From assembly GCA_950075865.1 (NCBI GenBank), contig CATMVA010000005.1:79721-136076 (forward strand): a stretch of 56,356 nucleotides of DNA. The letters run 5' to 3'. Origin of the DNA: an uncultured Oscillospiraceae bacterium (GTDB lineage: Bacteria > Bacillota > Clostridia > Oscillospirales > Oscillospiraceae). Positions within the stretch are counted from its first letter, which is position 1, and the number at the start of each line of letters is the position of its first letter. Under the pieces are notes generated by a model. It was not told the DNA's origin and ran no database searches. It saw only the letters and a list, made by a program, of their open reading frames with translations. Below, piece by piece: positions 48,416-56,356 of the stretch. The position numbers were made by a program, and so were the translations under genes.

Positions 48416-49336
48416 ATGAATAAAACAGTTCTCCTCAAGAGGGGGGCAAAGCAATGGCTTGCGGCATTACCCTTTGTTTTGCCGGGCCTCATCCTTGTGA
48501 CAATGTTTATTCTGTATCCCATGGTCTTTACACTTCGAATTGCCCTATCCGAGTATAAGATCGTGCAGGGAGAGATTACATTTATAGGTTTGCAAAATTT
48601 CGTGAATGTGCTGTCTGGTGGCTCAAAATTTTGGTATGCGTTGCGAAACAATTTTCTATATGCATTGGTGACGGTTCCTGTGATTACTTTGGGGGGAATG
48701 TTTTTTGCATACCTGATCAATAATCTTCGACATGGTCAGGGAATTTTTCGGGTAGGTTTTTACCTTCCGGTCATCACCTCGTGGGTTATTGTGAGCTTAG
48801 TCTTTCAGTACATGTTTAATAGTTCAGACCGTGGTCTTATTAATTATGTTTTGGTAGATGTTCTACATTTGGTAGATAACTATATACCGTGGCTGCTGCG
48901 GGAGTGGACGGGAAATGCAGCTATCTGGCTTATGGGAATATGGAAGAACATGGGCTGGGCAATGCTGATTTTTCTGGGCGGCCTACAAGGGATTCCTCAT
49001 GAGCTGTATGAGGCGGCTGAGTTGGATGGCGCAGGTCTTTGGGCACGTTTTTGGAATGTCACTGTGCCAAGCCTGAAGCCGGTTACATTCTATGTTATTG
49101 TAAATATGATCATTGGCTCCTTTAATGTGTTTATCCAAGTAATGATGCTTACCGGTGGCGGCCCGAACGGTAAAACCTCCACCTTGCAGTATCTGTTGTA
49201 TGATAAAGCGTTTAATCAATTCCAATTTGGCGAAGCCTCTGCCATCGGACTGGTCTCGGCAGTTACGATCGTAGCAATTACAGCCCTGCTGAACAAGAGG
49301 CTTCAATTGGATACAGACGGGGAGGAAGCGACATGA
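48416..49336 (+). CDS. ABC sugar permease, MsmF-like
   Basis: 306 residues from ATG 48416. Six hydrophobic segments and the permease EAA loop (ELYEAAELDGAGLWARFWNVTVPSL) identify a CUT1 integral membrane subunit. The second permease starts within its stop codon. It forms the channel with 49333 and couples to the ATPase at 55174. Confidence 0.88.
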   Translation: MNKTVLLKRGAKQWLAALPFVLPGLILVTMFILYPMVFTLRIALSEYKIVQGEITFIGLQNFVNVLSGGSKFWYALRNNFLYALVTVPVITLGGMFFAYLINNLRHGQGIFRVGFYLPVITSWVIVSLVFQYMFNSSDRGLINYVLVDVLHLVDNYIPWLLREWTGNAAIWLMGIWKNMGWAMLIFLGGLQGIPHELYEAAELDGAGLWARFWNVTVPSLKPVTFYVIVNMIIGSFNVFIQVMMLTGGGPNGKTSTLQYLLYDKAFNQFQFGEASAIGLVSAVTIVAITALLNKRLQLDTDGEEAT

Positions 49337-50211
49337 AGCTACAAGGTAAGCGTGCCGCAGATATAGTCGGACAGGTCATTTTGTGGGTGATCCTTATCGT
49401 AGCATTATTGATCTTTTCTGTCCCTTTTCTATTTATGATCACAAACTCTTTTGAAGAATTCAGTTATGTTCTGCCATACCCGCCGAAGTTGATTCCAACA
49501 CGGCTTAATTTCGATGCATATGTTCATATTATCCAGATGCCTATTTTTCCCACGGCTGTGTTCAATAGTATTGTGAATACAGTTCTTGCGGTGGTATGCT
49601 CTGTCTTGATATCTACATTGTCGGCCTATGGCTTTGCGAAGATCCAGTTTCCCGGAAGGGAAATGATATTCAAGATATACCTTTTTACTTTGATGATGCC
49701 TGGTTTCCTGAATATCATCCCCCAATTTATTGTGCTGAAAGGGATCCAGCTGCCGTGGATGAGCGGCGGCAGCCTGGTTGGGACTCGTGCGGGCCTAATT
49801 TTGGTGTATGTGGCAACCAATGTATGCGGACACACATTCTTCTTAAGAAGCTTTTTCCGAGGCCTGCCAAACTCTTTGTCCGAATCGGTACGCTTAGATG
49901 GAGGCGGTGAGGGTACGATCTTTTTCCGTGTGATGTTGCCTTTGTCAGCTCCCGCAATAGGAACTATGACCATTTTTGCGTTTCAAGGATTTTGGGAGGA
50001 GTACTTTACTGCAAAAGTGTTGGTTGGTGCAAATGAAAGCATGTTGACCTTGCCGTTGTTGCTTCAGCGACTGAATGGGCAATATGCCACACGGTGGGAG
50101 TGGGTGTTTGCGGCATCTATTTTAGCACTGATTCCTACTGTTCTGCTGTTTATTATTACTCAGAAAAAAATGGTGGTAGGGGGCTTGACTCAAGGCTCCG
50201 TGAAAGGATAA
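49333..50211 (+). CDS. ABC sugar permease, MsmG-like
   Basis: 292 residues from ATG 49333 (ATGA overlap). Six membrane segments; the EAA-type loop is SLSESVRLDGGGEGTIFFRVMLPLSAPA. It is the heterodimer partner of 48416. Confidence 0.88.
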   Translation: MKLQGKRAADIVGQVILWVILIVALLIFSVPFLFMITNSFEEFSYVLPYPPKLIPTRLNFDAYVHIIQMPIFPTAVFNSIVNTVLAVVCSVLISTLSAYGFAKIQFPGREMIFKIYLFTLMMPGFLNIIPQFIVLKGIQLPWMSGGSLVGTRAGLILVYVATNVCGHTFFLRSFFRGLPNSLSESVRLDGGGEGTIFFRVMLPLSAPAIGTMTIFAFQGFWEEYFTAKVLVGANESMLTLPLLLQRLNGQYATRWEWVFAASILALIPTVLLFIITQKKMVVGGLTQGSVKG

Positions 50212-50213
50212 GT

Positions 50214-51899
50214 ATGGACACTGAAGTATGTCATTTTAGTAAGGCACAGTATCAAATCGGGGAGGAAATCTGCATTGATATTCCTATCCGGGTGCTTCAT
50301 CCGCAACTTTCTCTGTTCCACTTGGCGGAAGAGATACCTGTGACGATAAAGCTCGAGCCGGGAAAGATTATTTTGAGCAATGTCCCAGAAGGAAATTACG
50401 GTGTTTGCATTGGGGAAGGAGATTTCTGGTGGGAGGGCGCATTTGATGTTGTGAGTGCGGCAAGTCATATTACGCGATACGGGTTCCTGTCGGACTTTTC
50501 CGCCGATGATATGGATGTTAAGGATGTAGAATGGATGAGGGACCTCCACATCAATGCTGTCCAATTCTATGATTGGATGTTCCGACATGATCTGTTATTA
50601 TCCCCGGAAGAGGAGTATGCCGATCCGATGGGGCGGCCGACCGCCCTAAACACGATTCGAAAAAAATTGGCTTTGTGCCGCAAACTGGGGATTCGGCCCT
50701 TTGCGTATGGGGCTGTTTACGCTGCGGGAGAAGAAACCTTTCAGTCACATCCAGAATGGGCCATGTACACCATGGATCATCAGCCTATGAAATTTGCTGA
50801 CTGGCTCTATTTTATGAATGTCAGTGAAGAGTGCGGATGGACAGACCACCTTATGGAGCAATACCGGAATGCCCTGCAATTTGGATTTGAAGGTATCCAT
50901 ATGGATACCTATGGTTTTCCAAAAGCGGTGTGGGACAGCGAGGGGAAAGCGGTCGATTTGTCTAACGAGTTTCCGAAGCTCATTAACCGTATGGCTCGAA
51001 TGGCGCAAAAGGAGAATGAAGGCAATGGTGTCATTTTTAATGCCGTTAATAACTGGCCCACGGAAACGGTTGCTACATCAGAACAGGACTCTGTCTACAT
51101 TGAGGTTTGGCCGCCCCATAATACCTATTTTGACCTATACACATTGATCCGTGAGGTTAAACTTAAGTCCAACCGTCCGGTTACTTTGGCAGCATACATG
51201 AAGCCGTTTCAAGAGGCAGACCAGCAGGCTGCTATGACAGCACTGCGTTTGTGCTGGGCAGCAATATGCGCTTCCGGGGGAACGCAGTTGGTCTTTGGAG
51301 AGGGGCAGGCAGTCCTTCGGGACAGTTACTATGCCAATTATGGAAAGCTACAACCCAATATGCTGCCAGTCGCTCAAAAATACTGTGATTTCCTTGTGCG
51401 ATACGCCGATTTGCTGTATGATAATGTTGGGATGGATGTCAGTAAAACCGCAGCTGGAGGAATCAACGAGGATATCTGCTTCTTCGGCCAGGACTGTGAG
51501 TTCTCTGTCGATGCGAAACCGAACACGGTCTGGTCCATTATAAAAGAATCCGCTTCTCGCCTGTCTATACAGCTTATTAACCTGCGGGGAAATGATGATT
51601 TTTGGAATGAGCCTAAGAATCCCCCGAGGCAAGCGGAAAGCATCCGAATTCGGATGCGTTTTGATCGTCCGCTACGGGGAATTTACTGTGCATCTCCGGA
51701 TAAGAAATCTCTTGCGGCCATCAAACTTTCATACACATGTGAGGATACGCCGACAGGCAGGTATTATGATGTGGATCTGCCTGTGTTGGAGTATTGGTGT
51801 GCAGTATGGGCTGAAGTGGAGGATGAGCAATGTGCTGATCGAATACAATGCCGACTTACTTCCAAAGGTGAGAATGATCGGCCACATACGGTACAGTGA
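50214..51899 (+). CDS. Cytoplasmic GH66 enzyme (intracellular dextranase/CI-hydrolase candidate)
   Basis: 561 residues from ATG 50214, with GAAAGG upstream; the frame is open earlier but overlaps the permease. No signal peptide, no CBM. GH66 nucleophile Asp231 in FEGIHMDTYGF and acid/base Glu297 in VYIEVWPP. Aligned to the secreted GH66, it runs straight from AAYM into the next barrel segment where the secreted enzyme has its CBM35. It should act on imported isomaltooligosaccharides or linearise cyclic ones. The end overlaps the AraC gene by 77 nt. Confidence 0.85.
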   Translation: MDTEVCHFSKAQYQIGEEICIDIPIRVLHPQLSLFHLAEEIPVTIKLEPGKIILSNVPEGNYGVCIGEGDFWWEGAFDVVSAASHITRYGFLSDFSADDMDVKDVEWMRDLHINAVQFYDWMFRHDLLLSPEEEYADPMGRPTALNTIRKKLALCRKLGIRPFAYGAVYAAGEETFQSHPEWAMYTMDHQPMKFADWLYFMNVSEECGWTDHLMEQYRNALQFGFEGIHMDTYGFPKAVWDSEGKAVDLSNEFPKLINRMARMAQKENEGNGVIFNAVNNWPTETVATSEQDSVYIEVWPPHNTYFDLYTLIREVKLKSNRPVTLAAYMKPFQEADQQAAMTALRLCWAAICASGGTQLVFGEGQAVLRDSYYANYGKLQPNMLPVAQKYCDFLVRYADLLYDNVGMDVSKTAAGGINEDICFFGQDCEFSVDAKPNTVWSIIKESASRLSIQLINLRGNDDFWNEPKNPPRQAESIRIRMRFDRPLRGIYCASPDKKSLAAIKLSYTCEDTPTGRYYDVDLPVLEYWCAVWAEVEDEQCADRIQCRLTSKGENDRPHTVQ

Positions 51900-52749
51900 A
51901 CCATGGATCCATTTTGCGAGAACGTCCAATGAATATGTGCTTTATGTCCTACGGGATGGCGATCTGTATTTGGATGAAGCGGGTATACGCTATCACCTGA
52001 GTGCGGGAGATTTTTTCCTGCTGGAGCCCGCCCTGTCTCATGTGGGATATCAGAAAGCGACATGCGATTATTACTATGTCCATTTTACACATCCGGAAAT
52101 GAGCCGAACAGAAGATGATGCAGCGGCTTTGGAGGCGATGAAAGAAAAGCGGCGTCAAAGCCTGATCAGCTACAATCTCGATGAGATGGATCCGACTGAT
52201 CCAATCACGTACATTCCAAAGCAGTTTCATTTGTCTGACCCCATGTTCAAAACGCTTTTGCAAACGGCGGTGGATGCTTATGATGATCGTGAAGAGCATT
52301 ATAAGCGAGTGGCTTCAGCCCAAATACATAGCTTTTTGCTTCAGGTGGCTCATGAATATTTGATGGCAGAACGGACTGTATCGCTGAAACAGCGTAAAAA
52401 GTCGGAAATTGTGGCGGAACAAGTACTGAAATATCTCAATCAGAATTATGCCCAGCCATTGAGTGGCGCAATGTTAGCGGAACGGTTTGAAATGAATTTT
52501 GACTATATGAATAGAGTGATCGCATCTCTCACAGGCTACCCGATTTTTGCGTACCTGAACATTTTGCGCATCAATCACGCAAAGCAATTGATTGCCACAA
52601 CAGACCTGAAATTTACTGAGGTCGCGTATTTGGTCGGTATTAACGATAGGTACTATTTTTCCAAGCTGTTTCGGAAAATGACCGGATTGAGTCCAACAGA
52701 GTACTACAAGGAGGCGAGAAGCCGACATGCAAAACGCGAAGATGCATAG
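51823..52749 (+). CDS. AraC-family transcriptional regulator
   Basis: 308 residues from ATG 51823; GTG 51832 has better spacing to GGAGG and is a strong alternative. The N-terminal cupin-like sensing domain (YVLYVLRDGDLYLDEAGIRYHLSAGDFFLLEP) precedes the double helix-turn-helix (MLAERFEMNFDYMNRVIASLTGYPIFAYLNILRINHAKQLI; VAYLVGINDRYYFSKLFRKMTGLSPTEYY). It probably activates the cluster in response to an isomaltosaccharide. Overlaps both neighbours. Confidence 0.85.
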   Translation: MSNVLIEYNADLLPKVRMIGHIRYSEPWIHFARTSNEYVLYVLRDGDLYLDEAGIRYHLSAGDFFLLEPALSHVGYQKATCDYYYVHFTHPEMSRTEDDAAALEAMKEKRRQSLISYNLDEMDPTDPITYIPKQFHLSDPMFKTLLQTAVDAYDDREEHYKRVASAQIHSFLLQVAHEYLMAERTVSLKQRKKSEIVAEQVLKYLNQNYAQPLSGAMLAERFEMNFDYMNRVIASLTGYPIFAYLNILRINHAKQLIATTDLKFTEVAYLVGINDRYYFSKLFRKMTGLSPTEYYKEARSRHAKREDA

Positions 52750-53353
52750 AGGGTTTCTCATACTCTGCTGGGAAAACCTTTTTTCCCTTGTTATTCTCAA
52801 CCTGCTTTTTATTTTGTGCTGCATTCCTGTCGTTACGTTACCGGCTGCGGCAACTGCACTGTCCCGGGGGTGTCAAAGCTGTCTGAATGAAGAAGGAAAG
52901 CCGGTCAAATTGTTCTTTGTATGCTTTCAGCGCACTGTTTTCAGGGCAATGCCAATGGGACTGGCCCTTATAGCGGGGCATGCTGGACTGATTTATTGTA
53001 TTGTGTTCTATGTAGCAAATTATGGCGGAAGTATTGTCGGTATGGCTTGCGCAATGTTCTGTATGGTTGCTTTTTATTTATTGTTTGCAATTACCTCGTG
53101 TGTTTTTCAGATTCAGGCGAGAATGGAATGTGTTGGAAGAGTAGGACTAAGAAATGCAGTGCGCATCACTATATGGGAATATCAGCTGCTGTTTACGTGG
53201 ATCGCATTGTCCTTTGGGGTCTTGGGTGTGGTCGCCTGGCTTTTTCCACATACATTTCCTTTGGCCCTTTTACTTGCATTTTCTCTGTCAAATATGGCTG
53301 CGGCACGAGGTGTGCTTCCGCACATAGAGAAACATCTGAAGGAGTTGATGTGA
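52727..53353 (+). CDS. YesL/DUF624 membrane protein
   Basis: 208 residues from ATG 52727, overlapping the AraC end. It has five to six hydrophobic segments (LFSLVILNLLFILCCIPVVTLPAAATAL; AMPMGLALIAGHAGLIYCIVFYV; YQLLFTWIALSFGVLGVVAWLF) with the N-terminal CIPVVTLPAA pattern of DUF624/YesL. These proteins accompany oligosaccharide ABC systems; their exact job is unknown, perhaps a sensing or assembly factor. Confidence 0.75.
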   Translation: MQNAKMHRGFLILCWENLFSLVILNLLFILCCIPVVTLPAAATALSRGCQSCLNEEGKPVKLFFVCFQRTVFRAMPMGLALIAGHAGLIYCIVFYVANYGGSIVGMACAMFCMVAFYLLFAITSCVFQIQARMECVGRVGLRNAVRITIWEYQLLFTWIALSFGVLGVVAWLFPHTFPLALLLAFSLSNMAAARGVLPHIEKHLKELM

Positions 53354-53354
53354 T

Positions 53355-54977
53355 ATGAAAGGATCCTGGTGGAAGGAACGATTCTTTTACCAAATCTATC
53401 CCCGTAGCTTTCAAGACTCTAATGGGGATGGGATTGGTGACCTGAAGGGCATTATTCAGAGATTGGACTATCTGAAGTGGCTGGGGGTCGGCGCTGTGTG
53501 GCTCTGCCCGGTTTATGACTCACCCAACGCTGATATGGGCTATGATATCCGGGACTATGAAAAAATCATGGAAGAGTTTGGCACCATGGAAGATTTTGAT
53601 GAGCTGCTGGAGGGGCTTCACCAGCGGGACATCAAGCTGATCATGGATCTGGTCGTGAATCATTCCTCTGATGAGCATAAATGGTTTATTGAATCCCGGA
53701 AGGACAAGTTAAATCCATACCGGGACTACTATATCTGGAGGGATGGAAAGGATGGACATGAGCCTAACAACTGGTCATCCTTTTTTACTCCTTCCGCATG
53801 GAGTTATGACGAGCAGACAGAACAATGGTATCTTCATCTCTTTTCCGAAAAACAGCCCGACTTAAACTGGGCAAATGAAAACATGCGGCAAGATATTTTT
53901 GATATGATCAACCGCTGGTTTGACAAGGGCGTAGATGGTTTTCGAATGGATGTGATCAGTGTTATCGCTAAGAACCCTGCCCTGCCGGATGGCGTAGGTG
54001 ATGGCTATGTATTCGCTCCGGAGCATTTTGCTTTTCAGCCCAAGCTCCACGAGTACCTGCGCGAAATGCGCCAGAAATGTTTTGACGGGCGGAACTGTAT
54101 GTGTGTTGGTGAAACCAGCTTTGTAAATACTTGTAACGCCAATTCTGTGGTTGGGGATGGTCGGGAACTGGACCTTCTCTTCCAGTTTGACATTATGGAC
54201 ATGGATGGCGCAGGCAGCAAATGGGATACCATTCCCTTTGATCTATCCAAGTTCAAGGAGATCATCTCTGCATGGCAACAGGCCATTGATTGGAACACTC
54301 TTTTCTGGGGAAATCATGACCAACCTCGGAGCGTATCCCGCTTTGGCTCTACCGCAAGTGAGGAGCTGAGGATCCGCAGTGCAAAAATGCTGGCCGCGGC
54401 AATGTATCTGCTACGTGGTACACCGTTTTTGTATCAAGGAGAAGAGATTGGAATGACCAATATGCCTTTTGAACGCAAGGATCAGCTCAGAGATATTGAG
54501 AGTTTGAATTTGCTGAGAGAGGCGGAACGGGATGGCCGTACAACTTGGGCCTGGAACGGCATCCGCAGTAAGGGACGAGACAACGCCCGCACCCCTATGC
54601 AGTGGGATGACACGCCCAACGCAGGATTTACCAGTGGCACTCCGTGGATTGAGGTGAACCCCAACTATCCTGCCATTAATGTGGCAAGCGCCATGGAGGA
54701 TAAGGAGTCTATTCTCTGCTTTTACCGGGAGTTGATCGCTCTGCGGAATGCAAGCGAAATTTTGAAGTGGGGAGATTTTGAGCTTCTTCTGCCTGAGCAT
54801 CCACAGCTTTTTGCATACCGGCGGACCTATGAAAATAAAAGTGTTTTTATCTGCTGTAATTTCAGCGATGGGGATGCAGCATTGCCCGAAGAAGTCCTGG
54901 GTGAGATCCTCCTGGCAGATGGGGCATTAGGCAGCAATCTTGCCCCGTATGGCTTTATTGTCACAGCGGCTCAATGA
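53355..54977 (+). CDS. GH13 alpha-glucosidase (oligo-1,6-glucosidase/DexB type)
   Basis: 540 residues from ATG 53355. GH13 catalytic triad: Asp199 in DGFRMDVISV, Glu253 in CVGETSF, Asp322 in FWGNHDQPR. The motif KQPDLNWANENMR and length match GH13 subfamily 31 (oligo-1,6-glucosidase, glucan 1,6-alpha-glucosidase). No signal peptide, so cytoplasmic. It removes glucose from the non-reducing end of isomaltooligosaccharides, finishing the pathway. Its ATG follows the YesL stop by 2 nt. Confidence 0.9.
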   Translation: MKGSWWKERFFYQIYPRSFQDSNGDGIGDLKGIIQRLDYLKWLGVGAVWLCPVYDSPNADMGYDIRDYEKIMEEFGTMEDFDELLEGLHQRDIKLIMDLVVNHSSDEHKWFIESRKDKLNPYRDYYIWRDGKDGHEPNNWSSFFTPSAWSYDEQTEQWYLHLFSEKQPDLNWANENMRQDIFDMINRWFDKGVDGFRMDVISVIAKNPALPDGVGDGYVFAPEHFAFQPKLHEYLREMRQKCFDGRNCMCVGETSFVNTCNANSVVGDGRELDLLFQFDIMDMDGAGSKWDTIPFDLSKFKEIISAWQQAIDWNTLFWGNHDQPRSVSRFGSTASEELRIRSAKMLAAAMYLLRGTPFLYQGEEIGMTNMPFERKDQLRDIESLNLLREAERDGRTTWAWNGIRSKGRDNARTPMQWDDTPNAGFTSGTPWIEVNPNYPAINVASAMEDKESILCFYRELIALRNASEILKWGDFELLLPEHPQLFAYRRTYENKSVFICCNFSDGDAALPEEVLGEILLADGALGSNLAPYGFIVTAAQ

Positions 54978-55173
54978 CATTTTATGACCTAAAATGAGGC
55001 GGATAGGGGCTACTCCATTTTCATAGTCCCGTTTCAGCCATAAATAAGGAGGGGACAGTTTTCCGTTGACCGGCGGTGCGGCAGTGTGGAGATCTGTCGT
55101 AAAGTTCTGGGAACATCACGCTCCCGGAGAAAAGGGAACACATGCAAAGGCATCGTTCCTACGGTTTACATAT
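54978..55173. other. Leader region before the MsmK-type ATPase
   Basis: 196 nt. An AAGGAGG at 55046-55052 is followed 14 nt later by TTG 55066, which would add 36 residues to the ATPase. No terminator is evident after the GH13 gene and no good promoter. The 36-residue reading (GGAAVWRSVVKFWEHHAP) has no relation to the family N-terminus. Confidence 0.5.
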
Positions 55174-56295
55174 ATGGCAACTGTATCACTGAAGGGAATC
55201 AAAAAGGTTTATGATAACAAGGTGACGGCAGTTCATGATTTCGATTTGGAGATCAAAGATAAGGAGTTCATTGTCTTGGTGGGGCCCTCTGGCTGCGGCA
55301 AATCCACTACACTGCGGATGGTAGCTGGTCTGGAGGAAATCAGCGCAGGGGAGTTGTTTATCGGTGACAAAAAGATGAACGATGTGGCCCCTAAAGACCG
55401 GGACATCGCTATGGTATTTCAGAACTATGCCCTTTATCCTCATATGACGGTCTACGAGAATATGGCTTTCTCTCTGAAGCTCAAGAAATTACCCAAGGCC
55501 GAAATTGACAGGCAGGTCCGCGAGGCTGCTGAGATCTTGGACATTACCGAGTATCTGGATCGCAAGCCAAAAGCTCTCTCTGGCGGCCAACGCCAGCGGG
55601 TGGCCATTGGCCGAGCCATTGTCCGTAATCCTCAGGTGTTTCTGATGGACGAACCCTTGTCCAATTTGGATGCCAAACTCCGCAACCAGATGCGGGCTGA
55701 GATCATTAAGCTGCATCAGCGTATCGATACCACCTTTATCTATGTCACCCACGATCAGACCGAGGCTATGACTCTGGGTGACCGGATCGTCATCATGAAG
55801 GACGGCTTCATCCAGCAGATCGGCACCCCACAGCAGGTCTTTGAGAAGCCTGCCAACATCTTCGTGGCCGGCTTCATCGGCATGCCTCAGATGAACTTCT
55901 TTGAGGATGCCAAGCTGGTCAAGACGGGCGATGAGGTAGCTGTCCGTATCGGCGGCGCCGTGATCCAGCTTCCCGCTGAGAGTCAGAAGATCCTCTCCGT
56001 CAAGATGTCTGGGGAAGAGAAGAAGGTCATCGCCGGCATCCGTCCCGCCCACATCCACCTCTCCGAGGCGGGCGCCTACACCATCACAGGCACCGTGGAC
56101 GTCAGCGAGATGATGGGCAGCGAGGTCCATCTCCACGTTAACGCCGACGGCAAGGATGTGGTTCTGGTGATCCCCACCACCGATCTGCCAACTGCCTGGC
56201 GGGGCGGTATCCCTTACGGCACCAAGGTCCACTTCTCTGCCTCCGGTGAGTTGGTCCATCTTTTTGATCCCGAGACCGAGGAAAACCTGATATGA
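55174..56295 (+). CDS. msmK: MsmK/UgpC-type sugar ABC transporter ATPase
   Basis: 373 residues from ATG 55174, chosen because homologues begin MATVSLKGIKKVY; no ribosome-binding site precedes this ATG, while an upstream SD serves TTG 55066. Walker A GPSGCGKST, signature LSGGQRQRVAIGRA, Walker B VFLMDEPLSNLD, H-loop VTHDQTEAM, then the C-terminal OB-type regulatory domain. It energises CUT1 importers and can serve several. The 3' half is more GC-rich with many C-ending codons than its own 5' half and the rest of the cluster. Confidence 0.9.
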   Translation: MATVSLKGIKKVYDNKVTAVHDFDLEIKDKEFIVLVGPSGCGKSTTLRMVAGLEEISAGELFIGDKKMNDVAPKDRDIAMVFQNYALYPHMTVYENMAFSLKLKKLPKAEIDRQVREAAEILDITEYLDRKPKALSGGQRQRVAIGRAIVRNPQVFLMDEPLSNLDAKLRNQMRAEIIKLHQRIDTTFIYVTHDQTEAMTLGDRIVIMKDGFIQQIGTPQQVFEKPANIFVAGFIGMPQMNFFEDAKLVKTGDEVAVRIGGAVIQLPAESQKILSVKMSGEEKKVIAGIRPAHIHLSEAGAYTITGTVDVSEMMGSEVHLHVNADGKDVVLVIPTTDLPTAWRGGIPYGTKVHFSASGELVHLFDPETEENLI

Positions 56296-56356
56296 CAACT
56301 GGTGAATATTAGCCAATAAGCGGGATTAGAAAAAGCAACAAAAGATCCTAAAGCCT

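Overview
All protein-coding genes I can support lie on the + strand. The window joins two blocks. Positions 1 to about 41180 are the inside of a large integrative and conjugative element (ICE) of a Gram-positive gut anaerobe. Positions 41704-56295 are an alpha-1,6-glucan (dextran/isomaltooligosaccharide) utilisation cluster. Several families suggest a Clostridia/Oscillospirales host: DUF4320, DUF6133, DUF6550, DUF3849, DUF4314, DUF3852, SLH surface proteins and a MsmK-type sugar ABC system. The host call is inference; there is no rRNA or tRNA.

ICE left part (1-12500). A tightly overlapping operon of antirestriction or 'polyvalent' type proteins (1-5220) includes an ArdA remnant with an in-frame amber codon, an ADP-ribosyltransferase-fold protein, two ArdA-like proteins and DUF4314. 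It is followed by a 1200-residue SLH/Ig-repeat surface protein. A second operon carries a winged-helix protein, a Dam-type adenine methylase, an AbrB-like protein, DUF3849, SpoVG-like and YodL-domain proteins.

ICE transfer part (12590-41175). A complete Gram-positive Tad/Flp pilus locus (pilin-like protein, TadV peptidase, CpaB, CpaE, TadA/CpaF, TadB, TadC, two TadE-like proteins) is embedded among conjugation genes: a Trp-rich secreted protein, VirB2-, VirB6-, VirB3- and VirB4-like proteins, an NlpC/P60 hydrolase, a relaxosome accessory protein, a MOBP relaxase with Sel1 repeats, a toprim protein and a VirD4 coupling protein. A repeat-rich stretch at 34490-34730 is a good oriT candidate. Stability and defence modules are interleaved: a split cytosine-5 methyltransferase whose subunits overlap by 488 nt in different frames, a HipB/HipA-like pair with a palindromic operator, an SOS-box-controlled Y-family polymerase with YolD, and a VbhA/Fic pair. 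No integrase, excisionase or ICE end is visible.

Sugar cluster (41704-56295). A secreted 1776-residue GH66-CBM35-CBM35-GH15 fusion should cut dextran outside the cell. A lipoprotein binding protein, two permeases and a MsmK-type ATPase import the products. A cytoplasmic GH66 and a GH13 alpha-glucosidase finish degradation. An AraC-type regulator and a YesL/DUF624 membrane protein sit in the same run. The block is more AT-rich than the ICE and occupies the position where such ICEs often carry cargo, so it may be ICE cargo or flanking chromosome.

Most notable: the dual-frame split methyltransferase, the CITase-like GH66 fused to GH15, the Tad pilus inside a conjugative element, the repeat-rich oriT candidate, a recurring Gly-Gly-Met C-terminal tail on early ICE proteins (partly explained by overlapping ribosome-binding sites), and several hairpins placed to control translation or transcription.
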